A stretch of DNA of 64,000 bases from Mya arenaria. Its lineage: Eukaryota; Mollusca; Bivalvia; Myida; Myidae. The notes under the pieces are model-generated. The model searched no databases and was not told the DNA's origin. It worked only from the letters and a program-made list of their open reading frames with translations. The DNA is taken from positions 35,425,178 to 35,489,177 of the forward strand of contig NC_069123.1 of NCBI RefSeq assembly GCF_026914265.1, in the 5' to 3' direction. Below are positions 1 to 13,246 of the stretch, one piece after another (position 1 is the stretch's first letter; every line of letters begins with the position of its first letter). Both the position numbers and the translations under genes were made by a program.

Positions 1-1564
1 AACAGCTGGAAAACTTCATCGCAGAAAACAACTGACTCGGCCCAAGTTCTTTTTTGCTCCTAAAAAAGTAATAGTCATCATAAATTCAACTCCATTTAGA
101 AAAAGCTTAATTCTATGCGTATAAATAGACATTTTAACTTAAAATTTACAAAGTACCAGCATTATTATAACCTGATAATTGACCATTCTTATGGCCCATT
201 CATCAGTGCATTTTACTATACATTCTTAAACTAAAATGTTAATAGCTCACAAACATTTACATGCTCTTTCAAATGACCTAATAAGTTCACCCAATTAAAG
301 TTTTCCATTAATATCTTTCTACCTGAAATGGCAGCATGGTTTTCATGTCCTTCACAATGTGGAATTTTACCTCTTCCAACTCCCTTGTACATCAGGCCCA
401 AAGCTAGTTTATGAAAAAACACATCAGTACATTATGAATGTTTGATAGTTTTACCTGGCGAGCTTGCACTTTGAAGGAATGGTTCGGTGGAACTTGACCT
501 CACCCTTGTCATCTTCAATGACACAGATATCATCTGGGGACTTCTTACAGATCTCCTTGTGCCTGAATAAACACAAAACAAAGTTGGGATGATATTGTAT
601 ATGATAATGTAAACTAGAGCTATCACTGAATATGATGAATACCCGCACCACACCACTTTCTTGTATTAAAAAGTATCAGTGAAGTATGCTCCTTTAATAT
701 CCTAAATCGGTGGGAGGTCATCAAGTTAATGGTCCTATATTTCTTTTGTTTAGCACTTTGTCTCAATCCATTAAATAGGTGTATTTAGTTTGCAGTCAAT
801 TCCTCAAAAACATGGAGTCATGGAAAAAAGTAAACTTGTGTGGATGTCCGAGGACAGATTGACAGACGATGAGACAAGGTGATTCCTATTTAACCTCCAA
901 CACAAAACGGTCGGTGTTTAATGATGATAAAAGTGTTTAGATGTAACAAGGCACATTTCGACTTCATACTAGTGAGTTTTCAATTTACAGTCAGCTTTGG
1001 TGTTAGAATCAGTTATTTGGTTATTCAATAGATATGAACCATGACTGATTTTAAGGCAGATAATCCAAGTTCAAGGTTTTGTCCAAAATTAACAAAAGCA
1101 ATGATATATTTAACGTCCAGTAACAAAAGTTACGATATAAGTTAATATGTTCAGCAATATCCATGTTATATATCCAGGTACAAATATCTGAAAGTTTAAA
1201 GCATATTTAACCAGGCTTAGTAACTTATTTCATTGAGCCAAATGTATTACTTAATCCTGATTTTACTAAAAAAGTAATACATCATTATTATCAAAAAGAT
1301 AACCATTGAAGTCCAAAAAAAAAAAAAAATTGTACCAAAACAAAATTAGAGAGCTTAGCTTAATCCTGTTATAAAGGTATGCAGATGTTCCAGAAATTGG
1401 GGCAAGAAGATAAATCTGATAAAAATGTAATTTAGATGAAGAATCTGAGGTTCCTCTAACCACTGTACAGGCGGAAGATCTGGCAGGAAGGGTCTGTACC
1501 CGGTAATACACTCAAACACCACCGTCCCAAATGACCAATAGTCAACTGTGCATGTGTACTTTCA
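1..1564 (-). pseudogene. Partial, rearranged IKK copy (exons 10, 9, 6 and 5), duplicated block A
   Basis: Minus-strand remnants parallel the intact gene at 21.8-26.1 kb. Exon 10 runs off the left edge (1-59). Exon 9 keeps only its 3' end (about 306-357) and then joins directly to sequence matching 24632 onward, so exons 7 and 8 and most of exon 9 are deleted. Exon 6 (455-562) is intact and open. Exon 5 (about 1461-1564) keeps its 3' half, but its 5' end and acceptor are replaced by a decayed exon-5 duplicate, and its donor reads GTTAGA where the intact gene has GTAAGA. Without the exons for the end of the kinase domain and the ubiquitin-like domain it cannot encode a normal kinase. Whether further exons lie to the left is unknown. 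Confidence 0.85.
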
Positions 1565-2020
1565 AAATACCACTGTACAAAACAACAAATACATGTTGTC
1601 AAATGAGCATATGTACTTTTAACTTGCAAATATTTTGGGTCTGTTACAGAAAATATTTGGTTGTTCACTCAAACATTACTGTTACACAGTACTATGTGAC
1701 ACATACTACCAATTGTCTACAAAACACTTGATGTCACAAACATCTTTTGGCCTCTTACCAAATATAGAAAGTGAATCAAATACCACCAAGACACATTGTC
1801 TCTTCCCTAGGGACCCAAACAAAGGTGAATGTCAATGGCTACCTTTCATGAACTCTATAGTAGGGACTTTGTATGTCCCTTATAACAGTTTTGTATTTCC
1901 CTTATAACAGGATAAGGCCAAACCAGGTATTTTTGTCTATCTATAATCTGCATTCCATTTACTTCCTTAAGTGTGTTTAATGTGACTTTAAATACGAATG
2001 ATCTTTATGATAACTACAAT

Positions 2021-2676
2021 AAGTGATGAAACGATTATCGAGTTCAATCGATTAATTGTCGCTGACAATGCTATGTCGGCGACAATCGATAGTGGTTAGC
2101 AAAAGTCGATGTCGCTAATTTACTTACAACCTCAATAATCTGTCTCTATGGTGTAGTGGGTCCGATACTACCTTAAATTACCGGTGATCCCGACTCGATG
2201 CATTCTGTTTTTGAAACCTTTTTCGGTATCGTTTGTTATTAACAAATTTACTTTTTATTTAAGTTAGATATATTAATGAACTCTTCAATATCACAGGTAA
2301 TTAAATGTTAAGCTGGTTAACAAATATTTAATATGCTTTTACATGGATAAAATGCTAAGATAACTTACTTGATGTGATGTGCTTCATTTTTTTGCAATTA
2401 ATGTGCAATTATTAAGTATGTGTTTCGTTCAGTTATTAAAGACAGAAATAGGTAACCACCGTTATGGATATTTTCTTACTGTTGCAAAACGCATGACTGT
2501 AGCATAACACGTACTGATTGTTAAACCATATAAATGAATATGATGATAGTATGTATAAAGAATGTATTCCTTACTGATATTATGAACGTTCGATCATTGT
2601 CCGATAGTAAATCGAAATACTTGGTGCGATTCGATTCGATTGTCGATAGCAAATGTAGTCCGATTTCCAAACACTA
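2021..2676. mobile_element. hAT-like non-autonomous element specific to block A
   Basis: Ends AAGTGATGAAACG and CCAAACACTA (complement TAGTGTTTGG) are weakly inverted, with ACTACAAT repeated on both sides (2013-2020 and 2677-2684; longer direct identity is possible). The interior is rich in TCGATTGTCG-type motifs. The matching site in block B (about 29720) has no insertion. Confidence 0.65.
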
Positions 2677-2689
2677 ACTACAATAAGCA

Positions 2690-3950
2690 TTTTTTCTTTA
2701 TCAAGATCAAGACTAGTTTAAGAAATGTATTTCGGCTAAATGAATTACCAGTTAGCTGCTTAATATGTACCAAGTAAAGGTAATCTGAGAGTAAAAAATA
2801 TTTGCTTTCAAAACTGAACTCATGGTCAAAATTTCATTTCTGTAGCTTTAAAAATAAAAAAGTTGGTCAAAAGGTCAAAGTCAAGGCCGTGCAAGGACAG
2901 CATTGATGCTCGTTTGCAAATATGTTCACATGGTCAAATTTTCATTCAAATTAAAAGTAAGTCAAAAGGGGTGGGACCAGCTTTTGCCCAAGAGGCATAA
3001 TTTCAAATGTTGCGACTGACGGTCAACATGTGATGCTCCACAACAAATATCAAAGGTATAGGCCTTGTGGTTTGAAACAAGAAGATTTCGAAACTATTTC
3101 TTAAATAAGTTCCTAGGAAACTTGTGACCCCTGGGTCAGTGCCAGTTTTGACCCAAGGGGCATAATTTGAACAACCATGGAAGTGGGCCACTTAATTAAG
3201 CCTTGTTTAAAAAAGCAAGGATCTGCATAGCTTTATTAGACAAAAAGGTTTTTAACATTTCCCAGTTTAATTATAACCTGTGAACTCGGGGCGTGGCCAG
3301 TAATGACCCCAGGGGCATAATTTGGACAAACATTCACAAGTAATTGTGACTTTACATGTTACTTGGCTAAAAGTAGAGTTCGCTCATGTAGACTTAGCTA
3401 AAATAGCATTTTTTATAATTTCAAGACCCATAATCTAGGCATGCATGGGGTGATCTGGCTGAAACCGAGCTCTAATGGATATCTAAATACTGTACAAGTT
3501 TCATCGAGATACAATCAAAACTGAAAACATGAGAACACATTTTTTTCAAGTTTTAAATGTATATCAAAATCAAGATCTTCATTCAGAAGTACAATATGTC
3601 TGATGTGTTAACCAGGTAGTTTATTGATTTGAGTATTTTATTTCCTGGTCTTATGAAAGGTTGCTAACGACCCATTGTGCTATTTGAACTTGTAGCGTTT
3701 ATCTCAGTTGAAATTTGTCACAATTTGTCACAAGTGGCGGTTTGTAAAAAATTATATGGAGATATTAAACATTGTGAATTTAAATGAAAACAAGTAGTTA
3801 CATTGTCTAGAATTTGGTGGTTAAAACTTGGTACTGCAGTTTGTTTTAAAAATAAGGAATAATTTAGTTTTGATAACATCTTCAACTCAAATTGACAATT
3901 ACAATGAAAGGATAATTTTGGAAAACACAAAGTAGTGAAAAGACATTTTA
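2690..3950. other. Non-coding flank upstream of TRIM copy A
   Basis: 2690-3550 has phrases typical of diverged interspersed repeats (GGTCAAAAGGTCAAAGTCAA, GGGGCATAATTT) without clear ends. 3550-3950 matches the upstream flank of TRIM copy B (29900-30290) and may contain the promoter; no motif can be named. Confidence 0.5.
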
Positions 3951-3954
3951 TAAA

Positions 3955-5687
3955 ATGGCAACTGGAAGTTCATCTTTTTACATGGGATCTGACCTGATTC
4001 ATGACTACAGTTGTTCCAAGTGTGAGGAAAATGACTTGAACACTGAAGCCCAGCACTTCTGTCCAGAGTGTGAACACTATCTGTGTGACAAGTGTGAGAG
4101 GATACATGGGGAATATTTCAAGAAACATGTTGTGTATGGGCGTGGAGACATTCAGAAGTGGGCGGGGTTCTCAATAGACAGATGTGACCAACATGGGGAA
4201 AAGTTAAATGTTCACTGTGATGACCACCAGGAATTATGTTGCCATGTCTGTGTGTCGCTCAACCACAGGTGATTATATTTTTTGAGATAATTTGATGTTG
4301 TTTAACCCTGTTAATGTCTGTTCCTTTGAAAATATGACGATCATCAAAGAAGAGCTTTTCGTTATAATGACTATATGCAACATATACCATTCTTTTGTTT
4401 CTGTTTACTTTACCTTAGCACAACACTCAGGCCTTAAACAAACTAACAGACAAGAATCCATCGAAAGAAAACCTCTATTGTGCATGAAACTAAAACATTC
4501 CTTTGTGTTGCTTTGTTGTATTGATGTGTTATGCCCTTACTTCACAATTGATTTACAATAAATTATTCTTTAATTAATAGTTCATGACTTGAAATGAGCC
4601 ATATAGTACATTGTGCACTGTATTTTGTTTATTTGCTTTTTGATTTCATGCCGTCTCATTTATTATTTCACTACATCACACGTAATGGTCTTACCTGAGT
4701 TTAAATGATGAACACAATATGATTGTTATGCATTCCTAAGACTATATACGGTATAATTTACAGACAGTGTAGCAGCATAAGATATCTGCCTGACCTGGCT
4801 AGAGGCTTCTTAAAAACAGCAGAGTACAAGCAGCTGCCAGCAGCAGTAGACAAGATAAGGAGCAGGCTAGATGAGCTCAACAATGCCAAGATGAAAGACA
4901 AAGCCTCTCTGTGGGACTCATACAAGAACGTGCTGGCTGAAATAAAGAATCTCCGCAAAGAGTTAAACCTGATTTTAGACAAGCTTGAGAAGAAAACAGT
5001 TGAACAGTTGATAGCAAGGTGAAGGATATAAAGAAGAGTTTGAAAGATGACGTTGAAACTTGTGCTCATATGAATGACCAACTGAAGACCATGATGGATA
5101 AGTTAAAGCAGATAACTGGGAAAAACAAGGAGACAAATTCTTACATTCATCTAGCCGACAATACAGTTGCTGTACCTATTGATGATGGCAATAAAACACA
5201 TGCGATCTACATCCTCACAGTGACCCGAGGACAGTTACAAATATCAAGAAAGTGCTCCAGTACTGCCCTTTGTTTACCAGTACACCATGGATGGTAAGCT
5301 CATCAACAAAATCTATGAGGTGTGTCTGATGTCATGTCAGTAAATAAGTCAGCTGTCAGTCCTGGTGGGGAGAGATTTTATATTACAGGTTGTTCTGTAA
5401 TTAAATTGATTATCCTTGATATAAATTGTCAAGTGTTATCCTCAATGAAAGATTTTGAAGATCCAAGTGGGCTTTGTGTAAGTTCTAGTGGCCATGTGTT
5501 TGTGTGTGATGAGACTTCTGACATTGTGGTACAGGTAGAAAGAGAGGGAAAACAGATACTGTCCACAGTGGCCAGGGAGGCTAATGGCTTGCACTGCCCT
5601 CAGTCAGTGTGGTTCAGTGAACACACCTCCTGTCTCATTGTTGGGAATGGGGACAATGATAGCATAGTTATCATTAAGTTGAATTAA
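3955..5687 (+). pseudogene. TRIM-like (B-box/coiled-coil/NHL-like) gene copy A, broken
   Basis: Exon 1 (3955-4268) encodes an intact N-terminus with two Cys/His B-box-type zinc-binding regions (CSKCEEN...CPEC...CDKC and [12 protein letters not shown]...C..C..H), without a RING. Exon 2 begins at 4764 after TTTACAG and encodes the coiled coil. Against copy B, exon 2 has a one-base deletion in the VEQLDSM region giving an early stop, loses about 390 bp after NSYI and about 60 bp after GQLQ, and shares with copy B the frame change at TGCCCTTTGTTT (about 5265). The last third (5322-5687) is an open NHL-like propeller segment ending in IVIIKLN. It is most likely a pseudogene, although exon 1 alone remains open. 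Confidence 0.8.
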
Positions 5688-5689
5688 AA

Positions 5690-8600
5690 TGTGAATCAGT
5701 TGTGAAACCAAGAGGTACAACAACCTTAAGTTACATAAAGTGTTGAACAGTGATGGTACTCATGTTTTGATAACGTACATGCATTCTGTTTCATGTTAAA
5801 GTGTCTGTAATAATGTATCAAGTGCATTCTTGTATCAATACATGGTGTACATATAATTGTGTAGTCAAGTTAAAAAATGAAGTTACCGATAGTGCATCAA
5901 TGTAGTTTAATTATCTTTTATATTTGAAAATAAAATTAATGTCAGACTGTTATGTTTGAATAGTTTAATTGAAGACCAAGTTTGATGAGTATGCTACATA
6001 GTGATGATATACCAGTATTCAGTTAATGATTTTCAAATACGAACTAATTAAATTTTACTCCTTCAATTAAAAGAAGCATGAATTTATACCAGAAGTGATA
6101 CGAATAATGATTTCATGCGGATATATAATATTATCTTCTTCCTAATAATATTTGTTGAAAATGGAGTTTTTCCATCGGCCTGTAAGAGTATACTAAGGAC
6201 TGAGTTTACAGTGAAACTACTTAGGTAATAATCTCATAGATACTCGAGCACTCATTTGGAGAAAATATGTCACAGTTGGGAAAATGTTTAAGGTTATGAA
6301 CACTGTCTAGATGATTATTGAAATAGAAAAATATTATGTGGCTCACTATTGAAAACCGTTTTGCCACTGGAGTCTGAACTCGTACTAGAAACTGTTTGTA
6401 ATCATGGCCATAGAGCTTTATACATAGAACAATAAAACATTTAAGTACTGTTAATCTGAACAATGTAAATCCAAAATTATCGCTATTTCCATTTTATATT
6501 TCAAGGCCGGTTTTATTTCTTCTTTATTTTATTAATTTTTTTATCAGTAATCTGAATTGCTATTTCGAAATTATCGCTATTTCGAAGTTAAAATAATAAC
6601 TATAAAAAATAATAAAATGATAATGACGCAAATTTAGTACTCGCTAATGAATGACATTGATCACAGGAATGTAACAAACAGCGATTTCAGATAATGGTTG
6701 ATTTATTTGGTAGTAGTTTGAAAATGATGGCTCATTTACATAGTCTGAATATCATTTAAAATGTCTTTCAACTGCTGCTGAACAATCAGGAGAAGGGCCT
6801 GGAAACCAATCTTGGCAGATATCTGGATTGAAGTGAAAGGGATGGGTGTGAAGCGGCGCACAAATTACCAGGAGAAGTATGACAACTAAATGCAACGAGA
6901 CATCACATCATTCTTTGAAAAATATCCCAAACAATACTGAGTTTACTAAGTTTATCTAAAGTGCATGTGGACTGAACGATGTTTGTTACATGTAGCACAC
7001 ATTGCAATTTTCAAGACTAACGTCACCAGTTATCCGCAAGCGTTGTCAATTTCTTATAATTGTTAATCCGAAATCGTCAATTCGAAGTTTTTATCTGGGT
7101 CCCGAGGACTTCATTGTTTAAATGTACAATGGAAACTACAGGGACAAGCCCGGAAGTCAAAAAAACAATTATCAACCCTGATTTAGGACACAAGGCAAGG
7201 GCGGGAACAACACTGAATATTTACACCTCAACTTCAACTCCTTAAATGAACTGCCTTTAGGCAATTGCGTTCATCAATCGATGAACGCAACATCTTCGGA
7301 TATGTTCGGATCGTAATTCATAGCATAACAATATACATGAAAGCTATTGATCTTGTTATTGGTTGTATTGTGTCAGCAGGTCCCGTAAAATATAGATCAA
7401 CATTTTAGAAAGTGTTACTTTATTATATTTTAAATAAATTGGTGCCAGAAGTGTTTCAATTTTTACGTTTTAAAGTGATTTCAAGTGGTTGATCTTTTCC
7501 CGCGTTATTGTGACGTCATTTGAAAAAAATGTTTCCGGTTATAGTCGGGTCGTTCTATTTACAGAATGGGTAAGAACGGATTACTGAAAGGTTTTCTTAA
7601 ATGAAATGAAGTAGATTTTTAACAATTATTGAATGAAATAATGACTTATTGGTGTAAATATAAGGAATGAATTGCGGGGTTGATGTCATTATCGGGGATA
7701 TGAACGCAATTGTGTTGGTCAAAGTACGCGTGGAGTCCTTCGGACTCCACACACATTGACCAACCCAATTGCGTTCATACCCCGATAATGACATCAACCC
7801 CGCAATTCATTCCTTAAATGAAAGACACACATACAAAACATAACAAACAGACCACACGTTCATTAAATTAGCTTCATTAATAAATTATAGGATTGCCGCC
7901 TAGGAACGGCCTGTGAAACACGAGTTCATTTGGAATTTGAACTTGTTTCCATTCCTTGAAGTTAAACACCATAGGATATATATAACAGTTGATAGTAAAA
8001 AACGGGGACATTTAATTCTGTACATACGTTGTGACAATTTCTGTTAGAAAACTAGATACACATCTACCTATCGATTTTGCCTTATTATAATTTCGATTAA
8101 GGCTTGACAATAATGGAAAGGTATGATACACATAATACGCATGTCTTACTTAGTACTTAGACTTCTATGCAATAGATACAGTACGAGTTCTTCTTCAAAA
8201 GTGTCCTCTTACAGATGTTAGAAGCCGCTTCGCTAGGACGAACACCGAGAGGACACTTTTGCAGAAAAAAAACGAGAGACTGTATCTGACTTATACAACG
8301 ATAAGTGTATTGCATATTTAAGTGAGCAAAAAATGCATTAATAAATAAATAAATACAGATTTATAGTTAGATAAATAGGAATATTTTTCCGAAAGATAAA
8401 CATTAGATTACTATCATGGCCTTTCTAAATACAATGTATCGGCTAGTGGGGTTACTCGAAATTCTCGTGCACGATCCTCTCACAACCGTAAGAAGACTTT
8501 TATAATAGCTCAGCTGAGGGTATAGTCGTGTAATTAAATTTCATTGTATTGAATATCTTAAACAGTTCATGACTTATGACTAAGGTTAAAATGTGTGTAA

Positions 8601-8900
8601 ACATATCAACCATGAACACGACCCCAAGGCTATCACAATACCTTGAATTTTATTCTGAGAAAGAAAGATATCTAAAAATACATCTACCAATCATACTAAA
8701 TATGAGTGCTGTCTTTGCCATGAAAACACACCAAGGGTTTTGAACAGTTTATGAGTCGAGGTTAGATTCAAGTGTTTGCACAACAATGATAACGAAAATC
8801 ACACCAAGGCTATCCCAATACTTCGACATTTATTTTAAAAAAACAATAGACGAGCTACAGGTGCTTTAACCAGTTACACTAAATATAAGAGTTGTCTTTG
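5690..8900. other. Non-coding 3' flank of TRIM copy A within block A
   Basis: It matches 32480-35640 in block B apart from the insertion at 7250-7811 and the block-B insertion at 33817. An AATAAA occurs near 5929. A small inverted pair (AAAGTGTCCTCTT / AGAGGACACTTTT) lies at about 8200-8256. No gene is evident. Confidence 0.6.
7250..7811. mobile_element. Inserted foldback segment specific to block A
   Basis: The direct repeat CCTTAAATGA lies at 7240-7249 and 7812-7821. The right part (about 7669-7811) is a strong palindrome with 55-60 nt arms around GAGTCCTTCGGACTC. No transposase is visible. The 10-bp repeats would suit a Mutator-like element, but the ends are poorly inverted. Confidence 0.5.
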
Positions 8901-8908
8901 CCTTGAAG

Positions 8909-8945
8909 ACCCACCAAGAATTAGAACGTTCCAACAATAAGTTGA
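8909..8945 (-). pseudogene. Remnant of IKK exon 4 donor side; right end of duplicated block A
   Basis: The sequence matches 35614-35645 (the exon-4 donor and about 20 bases of exon) with several changes, and then similarity to the intact gene stops. This places the right boundary of the segmental duplication inside IKK exon 4. Confidence 0.6.
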
Positions 8946-9429
8946 GTAACCTTTTTTTAAAACCGGCTTGACTACGATCAATAATGATATAAATTTTGAC
9001 GAATTTATCAAGGAATTTAAAGATGAACGAATTATGCAAATATATATTTTTATTAGTAACAAATACATTTCAAATAAAATACATTCTTTTTCCCTATGAA
9101 GACTACATGGTTGGCGTTTATTAAGTTTGTATTTCTAAAAATAAACTATTAACTTACGTTTATAGACCACATGGAATATACCATTTATTTGGTATAGTAG
9201 ATACAGACCTGTATTTTATTTTCATATGTGTTTTGAGTGCATAATTCAGTGTTCAAACAGTATACTCCCCACGGGTCGTAGAATGTCTTGTTTCCACACT
9301 TGAGGCATGTAGAGCTACAAGTTTTAGATACACATTTTGATATCGCATTAATATTAATTGTGGATATAACTTATTGTCATTGATAACATAGTAGATTCGA
9401 GTCATTCTCGCAAAGCAATTTAATGCTTT

Positions 9430-10270
9430 TGAGAGTCAGTGATTTTGCAGCAATGACCATACTATTGCATCAATATAAGGATAAGTTCTTGTGTAGCAAT
9501 GCATTATAAACTGGGTGTTATGCAGCGATGTTTGTGTATGCAGGAATGTCATGAAGAGTCACTTCTTTTTGTGTCAATGGTCATATAATATTGATACAGT
9601 GTTATTGCATCAATATAATAATGACTAAATGCTTTTGAGCAATGCAATACAGACTGAAGCGAAATTATACATATTGTTTTTGCAGCAATGTGATACAGAT
9701 GTAGTGTTTTTGCAGCAATGTGATACGGATGTAGTGTTTTTGCAGCCATGTTATAAAGATTTAATGTTTTTGCAAAAACGACTATATTATATAAAGATAA
9801 AGATTAAGCTATTTTGCAGAAATGCATTATAGACATTTTTTGCAGCGATGTTTCAAAGATTCGGTGTTTTTGCAGCGATATTATAAAAAATAGGTGGTTT
9901 TGCAGCAATCCCCCATGCTATATAGAATCCGTGTTTTTGAAGCAATGTAATATAGAATGAGTGTTTTGGCAGCAACGGCCCATGCTTTATAGAATTCGTG
10001 TTTTGAAAAAAATGTAATGAAGGTTGGTGTATTTGCATAAAATAATAAGAACTGCTTTTGCAGCAATGTAATATAAATTTTAAAAAAGTTTTTTTGCAGC
10101 AATATAAGTTAATTCAGTGTTTTTACAGCAACGGTCATGCCTAAGGATTTAGTGGATTTAATATGGTTAGTTTTACAAACATAAGCTGTGATTGTACCCT
10201 TTGACACTTAGTATTGTTACAGGCTTCAATCAATGTCATTAAGTGTGGTAACAGCAATGTATAAATTTAG
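9430..10270. repeat. Degenerate tandem repeat with TTTTTGCAGCAATG core
   Basis: More than 20 loosely spaced copies (about 30-40 bp apart) of a TTTTGCAGCAATG motif with AT-rich linkers. Short open frames on both strands follow from the repetition. No gene is evident. Confidence 0.7.
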
Positions 10271-11229
10271 TGTTTCAATCACTGTAATAAAGTAATTATA
10301 CATTAATCTCATAATATTCAATGTTTGTCGAAATGTTCGCTACAATACACTAGTGTGTGTTTGTGAGAAATATTAAGAATAAGTTTAAATTCTTGAAGCG
10401 ATGTAAATAATATTAACTATGCTTTCAGAGTTGCATATCTCGAAAACTAACAAACTGTTTAAGTTTTAGCATCTGCCTTAAAACTTAACACTGTCGAACA
10501 ACCAACCAACAATTTTACTTGTACGGGGTATATGTTTCAACTTCTGGCTACTGAGCTTGTTTCTGTAGTTCTTCACATTAATATTGTATAAGGAAAACAT
10601 CTGAAATGGTTTTATCCACAGCATGTTTATACAGTTAAATAGCTATAAAAAGGCTGTGGACCCTGTACGTTTTCGAAGCACAGCTCCACGCTCATGGAGA
10701 ACAGCATGGGCATCCTTTTGCCTTGTAGAATTAACTGTTGTGAACTCTTTTTTTTCGTTTTGATTAAAAGTAATACCATGACAAAAAACAAACAAACATA
10801 CATTCTTCGCATACGTGTTAGTTAAAATCAATTCCTTTAAATTAACACAACTCCTGACATTTCCGTCAAATTCATTTGTTCGAATTAATCACAGTCTTAC
10901 ATGCTGTGCCCTGTTCACCATCAGCACCATGTCCATGTGCTAAAGCAGCCTGCCCATTTTAAAACCCGTTTTATCTCTTAGTGTGTGTCTATAAAATGAT
11001 ACACTTCTCCTCGACAGAAAACAGAACAATATATAGTAAAACATATTTAAGATAATCATCCTTTATTTCATATAAATATAACAAATACTATTAGTATTGG
11101 TGAAAAACACATGGTAACTCAAACTTGAAAACAATGCTCAAATTTGTTTTAATAAAATCCAACAATTTGTTGTATTCATACAATCATTAAAGTGAAAAAC
11201 AGTTGTACTGATTTTGTCTTTTTACATAT

Positions 11230-11810
11230 TCATTCATTTAAGTGAAGAGCAGAAGTGCCGGTGTAGTCTTTTAAAGCAAAATAACAAATAGAGGCCAGTT
11301 GTACCGGTATCACATTTTATAGAATAATAACAAATAGAGCCCAGTTGTACCGGTATTACATTTTATAGCATTATAACAAATAGAGGGCAGTTGTACCGGT
11401 ATTACATTTTATAGCATTATAACAAATAGAGGGTAGTTGTACCGGTATTACATTTTATAGAGTAATAACAAATAGAGGGTAGTTGTACCGGTATTACATT
11501 TTATAGAGTAATAACAAATAGAGGGTAGTTGTACCGGTATTACATTTTATAGAATAGTAACAAATAGAGGGTAGTTGTACCGGTATTACATTTTATAGAG
11601 TAATAACAAATGAAGGGAAGTTGTACCGGTATTAAATTTAATAGAGTAATAACAAATGAAGGAAAGTTGTACCAGTATTACATTTTATAGAATAGTAACA
11701 AATAGAGGGTAGTTGTACCGGTATTACTTTTAATAGAGTAATAACAAATGAAGGGTAGTTGTACCGGTATTACATTTTATAGCATACTAGCAAATAGAGG
11801 GCAGTTGTAC
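11230..11810. repeat. 46-bp minisatellite, about 12 units
   Basis: Units read AGTTGTACCGGTATTACATT then TTATAGAGTAATAACAAATA and a short remainder. The GTACCGGTAT core recurs at exact 46-bp steps (11301, 11347, 11393 and on). It lies between block A and the 3' end of the IKK gene. Confidence 0.9.
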
Positions 11811-13240
11811 AGTCTTTGATAGCATAAAAACAACTGGATTGCCGTACCAGTAAAGTATTTTAGAGACTTATACCAAATGTACAGCGCTACTGTTGATCAA
11901 CAGTGCTAAAAAACAATGTGAGTGAAACACTTTTTACGAATTTTTTATACATTCTATTCTATCATACACACTGGCTTAAAACACAATCTTCAAAAAATTT
12001 ATGTACAACGAATTTTTCATCAAAAATTCATGCTGAGAATTAAAGTATATTTAGCTAATAACATAACAATATTCTATTAATATAGCAAGTGCATAAAGTT
12101 CATACTGATGTTAAAACCACGTACCCTTTGTGTCATTTAGAGAATGAAAGATGACTGGATTCTTTTGGAAACATTATTTGTAATTATTCACTTGATCAAC
12201 ATTAGTCACAGTCAATATGAAAATGATAAAACTTTCAGTATTCAGAAAACTCTTAAACATCAGTCTTGAAAACGTTTTGAATGTAAGTAGATTACATTTC
12301 AAATTAATTTCATCAGGATATGTAAGAATACTTAAAAACAGAAAAAATAAATCAAGGGTCTGTCCCTTCCACCAAAATAATAATTGCATTTGGTATGAAG
12401 TTATACATTTGTTCAACTCACTTAATATTAACTAATTAAAACAAATCAATTAAACTTTGTACACAAACCTCAACACTGAATACAGTCTCTAATGCGTCTG
12501 TCATAAAATATTAAGATGGTTATCCTGAAAAGAGTCCAAATCTGATTCAAGACTGACAATTCAACACAGCTGTAAAGAAATAGCAATAGGTTCAAACGGA
12601 AACTGAAAGCACACATTTCTAAAAGGACTGTGGTGCACTTTTGCAACAAATTCAACTTTCAATTCTGAACACCTTCAATTTAACATCAACTGGAAATGTC
12701 TCCGTAGGATTTTACAAATATAAGTAAAATTACAAGCACTACGATATGACACATTTACCAACACGTCCATGTGTACGGCTTCAAATAAGGGATGTGTTTA
12801 ACAAGCGTATCACAATAAATGCAATGTTATGCCATGTACAAAGCTTATGGTTGTTACCAAAAGAAAAAAAACATGAATATATCACAAAATGCTTTAAATG
12901 ACACGGAAAGTCTGTTTAAATGTAATAAATATTATAAATACGAATACATGATTTGGTTAGATAATTTAATTATTGCCCTTTAATCAAGATCATAACATTT
13001 TTCATTGACATCAGTTATTGCTGAAATAATAAAGATATTGAAACATTTATCAAACGATGGCTGCTATAACTGCAATGTATAGAGCGACCCCTTTGAAGCA
13101 AATGCAGGTGTTTGGTAGTATACGAATGCCTAGAATGCCTAGAAAGGTATTATGGATGTCTTACCAAGAGACTCATACTATGACAAGACATACTTCACTA
13201 CCGAAACGCAATAGGTGTTTGGAAACAACACTATCGTTGC

Positions 13241-13246
13241 TTTATT
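13241..13246 (-). terminator. Candidate polyadenylation signal for the IKK gene
   Basis: AATAAA on the minus strand, about 740 nt past the IKK stop codon at 13984. It is one of several possible signals in this AT-rich region, and no transcript evidence is available. Confidence 0.3.

Larger units (their letters stand above)
1..8945. repeat. Segmental duplication, block A (partner 21832-35650)
   Basis: Collinear similarity to 21832-35650 includes IKK exons 10-5, the TRIM-like gene, its 3' flank (5690-7240 versus 32480-34735) and the stretch before exon 4 (7820-8940 versus 34740-35640). Block A lacks the 27-bp satellite and IKK exons 7-8. It has its own insertions at 2021-2676 and 7250-7811. 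The copies differ by many substitutions and indels, so the duplication is not recent. Confidence 0.88.
8946..13240. other. Intergenic region between block A and the IKK 3' end
   Basis: It holds the TTTTTGCAGCAATG repeats and the 46-bp array; the rest (8946-9430, 10270-11230, 11810-13240) is AT-rich with no convincing exon. The short open frames here have no recognisable product. Confidence 0.6.

Noticed and set aside
455-562. Intact exon 6 in block A as evidence of a second working IKK gene
   Set aside because: Exons 7 and 8 are deleted, exon 9 is truncated and exon 5 has lost its acceptor, so a normal kinase cannot be made.
4292-4561. 89-codon plus frame in the TRIM copy A intron
   Set aside because: It lies between the two TRIM exons, is not conserved as a frame in copy B and has no recognisable features.
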